64,000 bases of DNA, taken from the NCBI RefSeq assembly GCF_030499535.1, contig NZ_JASTLB010000001.1, positions 4,526,001 through 4,590,000 of the forward strand, written 5' to 3'. This document shows, in pieces, positions 7,276-16,456 of this stretch. Numbering within the stretch: position 1 is the first letter of the stretch; each line of letters starts with the position of its first letter. The notes beneath the pieces are model-generated. The model saw only the letters and a list, made by a program, of their open reading frames with translations, was not told the origin of the DNA and did not search any database. The position numbers and the translations under genes are program-made. The DNA comes from Streptomyces sp. TG1A-8. GTDB lineage: Bacteria; Actinomycetota; Actinomycetes; Streptomycetales; Streptomycetaceae.

Positions 7276-8232
7276 TCAGTGGCTGGGCACGTAGCCGCGC
7301 CGCTTGTCGACCACGTTCACCAGGGGCCGGCCCGCCGCCCAGCGCTCGTACAGCTCCACGAACTGCGCGCCCAGCGCGTCCAGCCGGCCCACCGTGTCGC
7401 CGCTCATGTGCGGGGAGGCGATCAGCCCCGGCAGCCCCCACAGCGGGCTCGTCCCGGCCAGCGGTTCGGCCGCGAACACGTCCAGGGCCGCGCCCGCGAT
7501 CCAGCGCCCCGTCAGCGCCTCGGCCAGGGCGTCCTCGTCGACCAGCCGGCCGCGGCCGACGTTCACGAAGACCGCCGAGGGCTGCATCACCCCGAACCGG
7601 TGCGCGTCGAACATGCCGCACGTCCGCTCGGTGAGCGGCGCGGCGGCGATCACCCAGTCCGCGCGGGAGATCAGCCGGTCCAGGTCGTCCGGGCCGTGGA
7701 CGCCGGTGCGCGGCACCCGGCCGACCAGCGCCGTGGTCACCCCCAGCGCCTTCAGCGTGCGCGCGATCGCCCGGCCGACCGGCCCCGAGCCGACCACGCA
7801 CGCGCGCGTGCCCGCCACCATCCGGGTCTCCCGGTGCCGCCAGGTCCGCTCCCGCTGGTACTCCAGCGTGCGCGGCAGGTCCTTGGCGACCGCCAGCACC
7901 AGCGCGGCCACGTACTCGGCGATCGGCCGGTCGAAGATCCCGCGCGCGTTGGTCACGACCGTGTCGGAGGCGGCCAGGGCCGGGCACATCAGGTGGTCCA
8001 CGCCCGCGCTCGCCGTGTGCACCCAGCGCGGGCGCGGCCCCGGACCGGGCCAGGCCTCGCGCACCGCGGACGAGGTGAAGTCCCACACCAGCAGCGCGTC
8101 CGCCGCCGGCAGCCGCTCGGCGAGACCGGCCGCGTCGGTGTGCACGATCCGGGCCCGGCCGGTGAGCCGGCCGAGCCGGGGCGGCGGCGGGTCGGCGTCC
8201 AGCACGAGGAGGGTGGGCAGGTGCGGCGTCAT
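7276..8232 (-). CDS. NAD(P)-dependent D-2-hydroxyacid dehydrogenase
   Basis: This 318-aa cytoplasmic oxidoreductase would interconvert 2-keto and D-2-hydroxy acids. It has the substrate-domain signature VHTASAGVDHL, the dinucleotide site VVGSGPVGRAIA, the catalytic Arg in VNVGRGRLVDE, the Glu in DVFAAEPL, and the His in ASPHMSGD. All catalytic residues are present. The residue after the Rossmann strand (in TALVGRVPR) is not acidic, which may favour NADP(H). It is divergent, across 179 bp, from the maleate-isomerase-like gene, suggesting a shared acid-metabolism theme. The exact substrate is unknown. Confidence 0.88.
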   Translation of the reverse strand: MTPHLPTLLVLDADPPPPRLGRLTGRARIVHTDAAGLAERLPAADALLVWDFTSSAVREAWPGPGPRPRWVHTASAGVDHLMCPALAASDTVVTNARGIFDRPIAEYVAALVLAVAKDLPRTLEYQRERTWRHRETRMVAGTRACVVGSGPVGRAIARTLKALGVTTALVGRVPRTGVHGPDDLDRLISRADWVIAAAPLTERTCGMFDAHRFGVMQPSAVFVNVGRGRLVDEDALAEALTGRWIAGAALDVFAAEPLAGTSPLWGLPGLIASPHMSGDTVGRLDALGAQFVELYERWAAGRPLVNVVDKRRGYVPSH

Positions 8233-8411
8233 TCGGGGCGGCTCCCGGCGTCCGGCGTGCGCGGACCGACCACGCTCGCACCGCGGCCGGCCCCCGTCAA
8301 CACGCGCCGACGGGGTACCCGGACGGCGGGCCGTGACGGGCGCCGCCGGAGGACGCCCCGCCCGCCCGGCCCGTCCGCCGGACGCGACGCAGGACGAGGG
8401 GGAAGGGCGAC

Positions 8412-9152
8412 ATGACCGCACTCGGAATCCTCCGGCCGGGCCACTCGGGCGAGGACGACTACCCGCGCATCGAGCAACTGCTGGGCAGCGACGTCCGGGT
8501 GGACCTGGTCCACACCGGGACCGGTGGGGACGTGCCCGGCGGGGCGGACTTCGCCGGGCGGCTCGCCCCCGGCGTCGAGGAGCTGCGGCTGGCCGGGGCC
8601 GAGACGGTGGTGTGGGCGGGCGCAGGCTTCGTCCACGGCTGGCAGGAGGCCCGTCGCCAGGTGCGGACGCTGGCCCGGCTGGCCGGGATGCCGGCCTCCT
8701 CGACGTCGTTGGCGTTCGTGCACGCGGCCCGGGCGCTCGGCGTACGGCGGGTCGCCGTGGCGACCGCCTTCCCCAAGGAGCGGGCCGCGCTGTTCGCGGA
8801 CTTCCTGCGGGCCGCGGGCCTGGAGGTGACCGGAGTGCACTCGGCCGGTGACGCCGCGGTGGCCGGGGCCGGGGCCGGGGTCAGGGCCGGGGTGTGGGGG
8901 GAGGCGTGGGGGGAGGCGGGGGCGCTGGCGATGGTGCGGGCGGCGGACGGTCCCGGCGCGCAGGCCGTGGTGGTGCCGGACACGGCGCTGCCGACGGCCG
9001 CGTACCTGCCGGTGCTGGAGGGGGCGCTGTCCAAGCCGGTGCTCACGGGCAACCAGGTGACCGTGTGGGAGGGACTGCGGCTGGCCGACCGGCGGGTGAA
9101 CGCCCCCTCGCTCGGCGCGCTGTTCACCCGGGAGCGGCCGGGGCGGGCGTGA
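8412..9152 (+). CDS. Maleate isomerase / Asp-Glu racemase-fold protein lacking the usual catalytic cysteines
   Basis: This 246-aa protein has the two-lobed fold of maleate cis-trans isomerase and arylmalonate decarboxylase: an N-terminal LGILRPG, a central FVHAARALGVRRVAVATAF hinge region, and a C-terminal VLTGNQVTVWEGLRLA. In active isomerases one Cys follows the third strand and another lies in a CTN-like motif. Here these sites read VVWAGAGFVHG and VVPDTALPT, with no Cys at either place, and the protein appears to have no Cys at all. It therefore cannot use the known two-Cys mechanism. GGAAGGG precedes the ATG. It is probably coexpressed or coregulated with the divergent dehydrogenase. The function is unknown. 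Confidence 0.75.
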   Translation: MTALGILRPGHSGEDDYPRIEQLLGSDVRVDLVHTGTGGDVPGGADFAGRLAPGVEELRLAGAETVVWAGAGFVHGWQEARRQVRTLARLAGMPASSTSLAFVHAARALGVRRVAVATAFPKERAALFADFLRAAGLEVTGVHSAGDAAVAGAGAGVRAGVWGEAWGEAGALAMVRAADGPGAQAVVVPDTALPTAAYLPVLEGALSKPVLTGNQVTVWEGLRLADRRVNAPSLGALFTRERPGRA

Positions 9153-9317
9153 GGACCGGGTCCCGCCCCGGGTGCCGCGCCCCCGCGCCCCTCGTCCCCG
9201 GTCACCGGGAGGGACGCCGCGGGGAGCACGGGGAGGGGCCCGCGGGGAATAGGCGCGGACCCCTTCCTGTTGGTGCGGACAGAACAGTTCACGGCCGGAC
9301 CACAGGAGGCACGCACC

Positions 9318-10384
<1,067 letters not shown>

Positions 10385-10412
<28 letters not shown>

Positions 10413-12190
10413 GTGCCGAGCAGTTCGGAGATGCGCTCCGGCGGCACCGGGCGCGAGTACAGCCAGCCCTGCCCGGTGTCGCAGCCGATCCGGCGCAGCC
10501 GGCTGGCCTGCGCCGAGGTCTCCACGCACTCCGCGGTGACGGTGAGCCCCAGGCGGTGGGCCAGCTGGACCATCGCCTCCACGATCACCTCGTCCGCCGG
10601 GTTGGCGGCGGCCGCCTTCTGCTCGCCCTCGTACTGGAAGCCGCGCACGAAGGAGCCGTCCAGCTTCAGCACCGACACCGGCAGCCGGCTCAGGTAGGCC
10701 AGGTTCGAGTAACCGGTGCCGAAGTCGTCGATGGCGATGCGCACCCCCATGTCGCTGAGGGCCTGCAGGGTCTGCAGGGGCCGGCCGACCGAGCCCATGA
10801 CGGCCGACTCGGTCAGCTCCAGCTGGAGCAGGTGCGGGGCGAGCCCGGTCTCGGCGAGGGTCTGGGCCACGTCGGCCACCAGGTCGGAGTCCCACACCTG
10901 GCGCACGGCCACGTTCACGCTGACGAAGATCGGCGGCTCGCCGGGGTGGTCCAGCTGCCAGCGGCGGGCCTGCCGGCAGGCGGTGCCCAGCGCCCAGCGG
11001 CCGAGCTGCACGATCGAACCGTCCTCCTCGGCCAGTCCGATGAACCGATTCGGCGTGAGGGTGCCGAACTGCGGGTGGTTCCAGCGCACCAACGCCTCGA
11101 CACCGGCCAGCCGTCCGTCCCCCATGCCCACCAACGGCTGGTACTCCAGGACGAATTCACCGCGCTCGACGGCGGGGCGCAGGGCGGAGGACAGTGCCTG
11201 GCGGGTCATGCGGTGGGCGTTGCGCTCGGGGTCGAACAGCGTCCAGCGGGCCCTGCCGTCGGCCTTCGCCCAGTACAGGGTGGTGTCGGCGGCCTGCATG
11301 AGCCCGGTGGCGGTCGTCCCGGCCGCGCGCCGCTCGACGACCCCGATGGACGCGGTCAGCGACAGCCGCTGCCCGGACAGGTCGAAGGGCTCCCGCAGGG
11401 CCTTCAGCGCGGACTCGGCGAGGTCGGCGAGCTGGTCGGTGCCGGTGGAGTGCTCGACCAGCAGGGCGAACTCGTCACCGCCGAGGCGGGCCACCAGCGG
11501 GGTGCCGGCACGGGCGTACCCCGTTGCCTCGGCGACCTGGGTCAGCCGTTCGCCGACGGCCGCGAGCAGCCGGTCGCCGACGCGGTGGCCCAGGGTGTCG
11601 TTGACGGCCTTGAAGCCGTCCAGGTCGAGGTAGCACAGGCCGATCCGCCCGGTGCCGCCCCGCTCGTACGACTCCGCCTCCAGTGCGGTCGCCAGGCGCT
11701 CGAAGAACAGGGTGCGGTTGGGCAGCCGGGTCACCGGGTCGTGCATCTGCAGGTGCCGCAGGCGCGCCTGGAGTTCGCGCCGGGCGCTGACGTCGGTCAC
11801 CGACACCAGCACGCCGGGGCCGCCGTCGGCCAGCGGGGCGACGGTGACCTGCACCCACAACGATTGCCCCTCGGGGTGCTTGAGCCGGCGGGTGCAGCGC
11901 AGCCGCGCCCGCCGACCGCCGAGCACCTCGCGGTAGGCGTGCCGGGTGCGGGCGTCGGAGGCCAGGTCGACCAGGTCGGCGACGGCCCGCCCGGCCAGCC
12001 CCGGCGCACCGGTGCCGAGCAGCTCGCCGAAGGCGCCGTTGGCGCTGACCACCAGACCCTCCCGGTCCACCACGGCCATGGCGAGGGGGGCGGTCGTGAA
12101 GACACGGTGGTAGGTGGTGTGATCACTGTCTGTGACGGCTGACCGGTCGAGGTCTGCCGCGGGCGTCGGCCCTTCGGACGTTCCGCTCAC
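10385..12190 (-). CDS. cdgA: PAS-GGDEF-EAL cyclic-di-GMP turnover protein, CdgA-like
   Basis: This 601-aa cytoplasmic protein has a PAS domain (about 25-135), a diguanylate cyclase domain (about 145-320) with intact GGDEF at 237-241, and a phosphodiesterase domain (about 330-590) with EAL at 365-367, [15 protein letters not shown] and a CVET variant of the EGVET motif. Both active sites look usable. I see no RxxD inhibitory site just before GGDEF, so product inhibition may be absent. Domain order and position in the region match, from memory, CdgA of S. coelicolor (a BldD target affecting sporulation); no clear BldD box is visible upstream. The GTG start has GGGAG 6 nt upstream. It overlaps the luciferase-like gene tail to tail. 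Confidence 0.85.
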
Positions 12191-12517
12191 CGCTCGCTCC
12201 CGCAGTGCACTCGATCCCTGTCCGTGCCGGAAAGTGTGCCGATCATAGAGGCTGGCCGGTGACCCTTCCAGCCGTCATCCAGTGTCCCCGACCTTCCGGC
12301 GACTTTGACAGATCGTTTCTGCCCGCTCCTGGACGGGTTCTTCAACCCCTCGACCAGTTGTGACGTTCCGTGAGTGTTCCGAGGCGGCGACCGCCGGCGC
12401 GCACCGGGCGCACAAACGGGCGTACTCACCCTTCTGGTTCAGGCGAACACGGCGAAGCGGTACAAACACCCACAATCTGGAGGTGGTGTCCCGTGTACCG
12501 CATCCGGAGGTCCCGTC
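12191..12517. other. Divergent promoter region between cdgA and the M6 protease
   Basis: This 327-bp spacer between two divergent starts should hold both promoters. Its composition is less GC-rich than the flanking genes, for example around 12297-12363. I see no convincing operator or small gene. A frame continuing the protease upstream to 12374 has non-coding character and lacks a ribosome binding site. Confidence 0.5.
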
Positions 12518-13771
12518 GTGCCCAAGCTGCGCAGTGCCGCCGCCGTGTTCACCACGATGTCGGCGCTCGCCGCGACCTCCATCCTCTCCGGTCCGTCGGC
12601 CGCCGACTCCTTCTCGACGGCCCCCTGCGCGCTGCGGCGGACGGCGGCGCACCACTCCGAGGGCGTGGACACCTGGAACACCGGGTACACCCGCCCGACC
12701 GGCGCGGTCGACGCCGTCATGGTCTTCCTGTCCTTCCCGGACGCCACCCCGCGCACCACCCCCGCCGAGCTGGTCGCCGACCACTTCCCGGCCACCAGCC
12801 GCTTCTTCGAACAGGCCTCCTACGGCAGGTTCACGCTGCGCCCGCACCCGCTGCCGCACTGGCTGCGCATGCCGCGCCCCTCGACGTCGTACGCCATGCA
12901 GCGGGACTGGAGCCTCGCGGACCGGACCGCCTACCTGCGCGACGCGTTCGCGGCGGCCGACGGGGACGTCGACTTCTCCCGCTACGAGGTCGTGTACTTC
13001 GTGGCCGACCCGGACGCGCCCGGGGTGGACTCCGACGCGACGAAGGTGGTCAACCTCGACGCGCCCCTGCGCGTGGACGGCGTCGACGTCCGGCGGGTCG
13101 TCACGGTGTTCGAGAGGCATCCGCCGGACCGCCTGGTCCTCGCCCACGAGACCGGCCACGTCTTCGACCTCCCCGACCTCTACCACCGCCCGGTCGACGG
13201 CAAGGGGGACTGGGACACCTTCGTCGGCGACTGGGACCTGATGGGCAGCCAGTTCGGCCTCTCCCCGGACCTGTTCGCCTGGCACAGGTGGAGGCTGGGC
13301 TGGCTGGACCCGCGCCAGGTGATGTGCGTGCGGGGGGCCGGGCCGACCCGTTTCACCCTGGAGCCGCTGGCCGCCGGGCCGGGCGTCCCGGTGCGCGGCG
13401 CGGCGGGCGCCCCCGCGTTCGGCCTCGGCAACGGCACGAAGCTGGCGGTCGTGCGCACCGGCGCCGACAGCGCGCTCGCCTTCGAGGCGCGCGGCCCGGC
13501 CGGGAACGACCGGGCGACCTGCCGGCAGGGCGTGCTGGTGTACCGGGTGCGCACCGGCGCGGAGTCCGGCGGTGGCCCGATCGAGGTGGTGGACGCCCAC
13601 CCGCGCACCGAGGCCTGCTGGGAGAACTCGGTCTACCCGCCCCTCGCCGACGCCCCGGTCGGCTCCGGCGAGAGCTTCACCGTGCCGGGCGAGGGCGTGA
13701 GGGTGGAGGTGGAGGGGCGCACGGGGTCCGGGGCGTGGACGGTGAAGATCATCCCCGGCGTCACCGGATGA
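12518..13771 (+). CDS. Secreted M6-type (immune inhibitor A-like) metalloprotease
   Basis: This 417-aa protein has a signal peptide of about 29 residues (ending GPSAA). It has a zinc motif HETGH at 210-214 with an Asp six residues on (D220, in LPDLYHR), and a downstream Met-turn-like WDLMGS segment near 246. M6-type proteases follow this arrangement. The C-terminal part (about 280-417) is beta-rich and holds several Cys, so it may be a substrate- or wall-binding domain. GTG at 12518 is chosen because GGAGG lies 7 nt upstream. A role in extracellular protein degradation is likely; specificity is unknown. Confidence 0.8.
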   Translation: MPKLRSAAAVFTTMSALAATSILSGPSAADSFSTAPCALRRTAAHHSEGVDTWNTGYTRPTGAVDAVMVFLSFPDATPRTTPAELVADHFPATSRFFEQASYGRFTLRPHPLPHWLRMPRPSTSYAMQRDWSLADRTAYLRDAFAAADGDVDFSRYEVVYFVADPDAPGVDSDATKVVNLDAPLRVDGVDVRRVVTVFERHPPDRLVLAHETGHVFDLPDLYHRPVDGKGDWDTFVGDWDLMGSQFGLSPDLFAWHRWRLGWLDPRQVMCVRGAGPTRFTLEPLAAGPGVPVRGAAGAPAFGLGNGTKLAVVRTGADSALAFEARGPAGNDRATCRQGVLVYRVRTGAESGGGPIEVVDAHPRTEACWENSVYPPLADAPVGSGESFTVPGEGVRVEVEGRTGSGAWTVKIIPGVTG

Positions 13772-13805
13772 GCGGGGACGGCGGCGGAAGATCCCGTACA
13801 CGGGA

Positions 13806-13841
13806 ACGGCGGGCCGGATTCTTTCGAAACCGACCCGCCGT
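13806..13841. terminator. Imperfect 12-bp hairpin between the M6 protease and tRNA-Lys copy 3
   Basis: The arms at 13806-13817 and 13830-13841 pair at 11 of 12 positions with a 12-nt A/T-richer loop. The hairpin lies between the protease stop (13771) and the tRNA 3' end (13852), where a bidirectional terminator is expected. Confidence 0.65.
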
Positions 13842-13851
13842 CCTGTTCGCG

Positions 13852-13925
13852 TGCGCCGCCAGGGACTCGAACCCCGGACCCGCTGATTAAGAGTCAGCTG
13901 CTCTAACCAACTGAGCTAGCGGCGC
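13852..13925 (-). tRNA. tRNA-Lys (anticodon CUU), copy 3, overlapping a protein gene
   Basis: This 74-nt sequence is identical to copies 1 and 2. Its first 10 nt (13916-13925) are also the last codons and stop of the upstream minus-strand protein gene. It lacks the GAGCAC element of the other copies. A TAAGGT hexamer (13941-13946, minus strand) sits 15 nt before the tRNA, in the same place as the -10 of copy 1, and the GACGTCAGCAG leader resembles that copy's leader. Confidence 0.95.
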
Positions 13926-14503
13926 CTGCTGACGTCGTAGACCTTAGCACCCTGGTCGGCGGGAGGAAAAATCGATATCCGCACGGCCGCGCGGGCCGCC
14001 CGCACGGCCGCCCACAGGACGACCTCCGGACCGGGCAGCCAGGGGTGGCGGGTGTCCGGGGCGACCAGCCAGCGGGAGCCGCCGCCCGGGGCGGGGGAGC
14101 CGTTTCCGGCCAGGGGCGGGACGGTCACCGCGTCGCCCGTGCCGTGGCACAGCAGCGGCGGCACGGCCTGCGTGCGGCTGCCCCGGGCGCCTCCCCACTC
14201 CTCCCAGGTCAGCAGCGAGGGCAGCCGCTGGGCCGTGCCCGGGGCGGCGAACAGCAGCGTGCGGCCCCGGAACTCCGCGACCGGCCCGGAGCCCGGACCC
14301 TCGCCCCACAGCCGGGCCAGCATCCTGCGCCCGAAGGCCGCCGGGGCGCTCACCACGTCGAAGACGGTGCCGCAGGGCAGGACGACGGGGGCGTCCGGGC
14401 GCTCCTCCCAGAGGGCGAGCGTGCTACACGGATACGTTCCTGCCGAGGCGAGCCAGGCGGTGCCGTCGGCGGTGGCGGACGTGACGTTCGGTGTACTGCT
14501 CAT
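13916..14503 (-). CDS. Conserved actinomycete protein, DNA primase/polymerase-like annotation
   Basis: This 195-aa protein contains the conserved blocks WLASAGTYPCSTLALW, VVLPCGTVFDVV, LLFAAPGTAQRLPSLL, PPLLCHGTGDAVTVPP and WLVAPDTRHPWLPGPE. Proteins with these blocks are widespread in Streptomyces and often labelled bifunctional primase/polymerase N-terminal-like. I see only the outline of that fold and cannot confirm the acidic metal residues, so the enzymatic label is weak. The TAG stop lies inside tRNA-Lys copy 3 and the last four residues (SRRR) read across the tRNA leader and 5' end, so its mRNA probably runs into the tRNA. Confidence 0.75.
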   Translation of the reverse strand: MSSTPNVTSATADGTAWLASAGTYPCSTLALWEERPDAPVVLPCGTVFDVVSAPAAFGRRMLARLWGEGPGSGPVAEFRGRTLLFAAPGTAQRLPSLLTWEEWGGARGSRTQAVPPLLCHGTGDAVTVPPLAGNGSPAPGGGSRWLVAPDTRHPWLPGPEVVLWAAVRAARAAVRISIFPPADQGAKVYDVSRRR

Positions 14504-14618
14504 ACCGTCCAGGTGTACCCGCGGTGAGTGGTCGGTTCCGGTGGGTTGCGCGAACCCGGGACAGTGGGGGGCGGGAGGGGGTATCTTGCCCGCCTGGCAT
14601 ATGCCGGGTGCGCCGGAC

Positions 14619-14990
14619 CTACACCGGATCGACCGGGGTCCGCCCCTCGCTGCCGGCCCCGCGCATCAGGTCGCGCCCGAACTCGACCATCTTCTTGGCG
14701 TAGTCCTCGGTCCACTCCGCCCGCTCGGCGATGTCCGCGGTGGTCAGCCGGTCGAACCGGCGCGGGTCCGCGAGCTGGGCCGCCGCCACGGCCTGGAACT
14801 CCACGGCCCGGTCGGCCGCCGCGCGGAACGCCTGCGCCAGCTCCGTCGCCCGGGCCAGCAGCGCCCGGGGGTCCTCGATCGACTCCAGGTCGAAGAAGTG
14901 CTCGGGGTCGGCGGCCGCCTCCGCGGGCTCGAAGAGCAGGGGCGCGGGGCGCAGCCGCGGTTCGTTCCGGCGCGGCGTGGGCTCCGCCAT
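14619..14990 (-). CDS. Small conserved helical protein, possible fourth member of the helicase operon
   Basis: This 123-aa protein of unknown function has a basic N-terminus (RRNEPRLRPAP), then an acidic segment (PEHFFDLESIEDP), then predicted helices rich in Ala/Arg/Glu to about residue 105. No known domain is recognised. The ATG at 14990 has AGGAG 8 nt upstream. It follows the helicase gene by 128 bp on the same strand, close enough for cotranscription but without translational coupling. There is no signal peptide or membrane segment. Confidence 0.7.
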   Translation of the reverse strand: MAEPTPRRNEPRLRPAPLLFEPAEAAADPEHFFDLESIEDPRALLARATELAQAFRAAADRAVEFQAVAAAQLADPRRFDRLTTADIAERAEWTEDYAKKMVEFGRDLMRGAGSEGRTPVDPV

Positions 14991-15118
14991 GTCTGGATCT
15001 CCTCCTCGTACGTCCGAACGGCACCGCCTGCAGGTGGGCCACCGTCCATTGTCGCGCGCCGACGCAAGAGGCACTCGGGGCCCGCGGGCCGCCGGGCCCG
15101 CGCCGGCGCCCGCCGGTC

Positions 15119-16456
15119 TCAGGGCCGCCAGGTCACCCGGTGTTCCTCCAGGTGGGCCAGCACCGCGTGGTTGGCCTCCCAGCCGTCGGGGAACTTCACC
15201 AGCGTTCCCAGCCGGACCGGTTCCGTGGACGGGTAGTCGTCCAGGAGGTCGCCGACGCCCGCCCGGCAGACCACGATGCAGGCGTGGCGGTGGCGGGAGG
15301 CCAGGACGCACAGGCGGCCGGTCTCCAGGTGGAAGGCGGTGGCGTCGGGGCGGCCGGAGAGCGGGTGGAGGACGACCGTGACGTCGTACTCGCGGCCCTG
15401 CAGGCGGTTCGCCGTGTCCACCGTCACGTCCGGCACGCCGAGGTCCGCCAGCGCCGTGCGGACCGCCGCCGCCTGGTCCCGGTGGGCCGTGCCGACGGCG
15501 ACGCGGTCGGCGGTGAGGGGCACGGGGTCCGGTGAGCGCTCGGAGGTCGCCGCGCCGCCGCGGTCCAGCAGGCGCCGCACCACCGCCGCCACCGCCCGCA
15601 CCGCCTCCGGGTCCGTGCGCGGGGTGTGCCGGGCGGGCAGCTCCAGCAGGCCCCAGCCGGACTCCGCCGCCGCGTCGATCACCCGGTCCGGTCCGGAGCC
15701 GTCGGAGCGGACCGCGAAGGTGAGGCGGCGGTCGCCGTGTCCGGTGCCGCTGCGGAAGGGGGTGTACGGGTAGAAGGCGGCCGAGACCAGCGGGGCCGCG
15801 GAGGCCGGCAGGCGCCAGGAGACCGGCAGGCGGTGCTGCGGCAGGTCCGGATTGTGCGCGAGCAGCGTGGTGACCGCCGAGGCCGACGGGTCGTGGGACA
15901 GGCCCGCCCACTGCTCGCTGCCCACGATCGCGAACGGGTCCAGCTGCCCCGGGTCGCCCACGAACAGCGCCCGCTCGAACAGGCCGGCCACGGCCAGCAG
16001 GGAGTCCGAACGCATCTGGTACGCCTCGTCGACGATCGCGTGCCGCCACGGCTCGTCCACCTTCACGTGCGCCCACTTCGCGGCCGTGGACAGCACCACC
16101 GGCAGGCCGCTCAGATCGGCCGCCCTCGCCGACGGGCGGACGTTCGGCAGGCCGTCCAGGGCCTTGTCGTACGCGTCGGCGTCGCTGCTGTGCAGCCGGC
16201 CCACCGGCAGCTCCGGGTCCTTCTCGGCGAGCCGCAGCACCAGGTCGTCCACCTGCGCGTTGGTCTGCGCCACCACCATCAGCGGACGGCCGGCGCCGGC
16301 CAGTTCCAGCGCCGCGCGGACCACCAGGGTGGACTTGCCGGCACCGGGCGGGGAGTCGACCACCACGCCCCGCTCACCGCCGTGCAGCGTGTCCCGCAAG
16401 ATTGCGTCGGTGGCGCGCGCGGCCGCGGCCCCGGGGTCGAAGCCGGCGCTCGTCAC
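15119..16456 (-). CDS. SF1 (Upf1/Dna2-like) DNA helicase, AAA-type ATPase
   Basis: This 445-aa motor protein has a complete set of superfamily 1 motifs: Walker A SPPGAGKST (35-43), Walker B VDEA (142-145), motif III GDPGQLDPF (167-175), motif IV SWRL near 213, motif V TANRLQGREYDVTVV (348-362) and a divergent motif VI RLCVLASRHRHACIVV (381-396). This pattern is that of SF1B 5'-to-3' helicases such as Upf1 and Dna2. It is compact, with no large accessory domains. The GTG start overlaps the stop of the upstream 531-aa gene by GTGA, giving translational coupling. With the Fe-S nuclease two genes upstream it resembles a split Dna2. Confidence 0.85.
   Translation of the reverse strand: MTSAGFDPGAAAARATDAILRDTLHGGERGVVVDSPPGAGKSTLVVRAALELAGAGRPLMVVAQTNAQVDDLVLRLAEKDPELPVGRLHSSDADAYDKALDGLPNVRPSARAADLSGLPVVLSTAAKWAHVKVDEPWRHAIVDEAYQMRSDSLLAVAGLFERALFVGDPGQLDPFAIVGSEQWAGLSHDPSASAVTTLLAHNPDLPQHRLPVSWRLPASAAPLVSAAFYPYTPFRSGTGHGDRRLTFAVRSDGSGPDRVIDAAAESGWGLLELPARHTPRTDPEAVRAVAAVVRRLLDRGGAATSERSPDPVPLTADRVAVGTAHRDQAAAVRTALADLGVPDVTVDTANRLQGREYDVTVVLHPLSGRPDATAFHLETGRLCVLASRHRHACIVVCRAGVGDLLDDYPSTEPVRLGTLVKFPDGWEANHAVLAHLEEHRVTWRP

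Noticed and set aside
12117-12140. BldD operator upstream of cdgA
   Set aside because: The GTGATCAC palindrome lies inside the cdgA coding region, not upstream of the start, and the spacing to a second half is not convincing.
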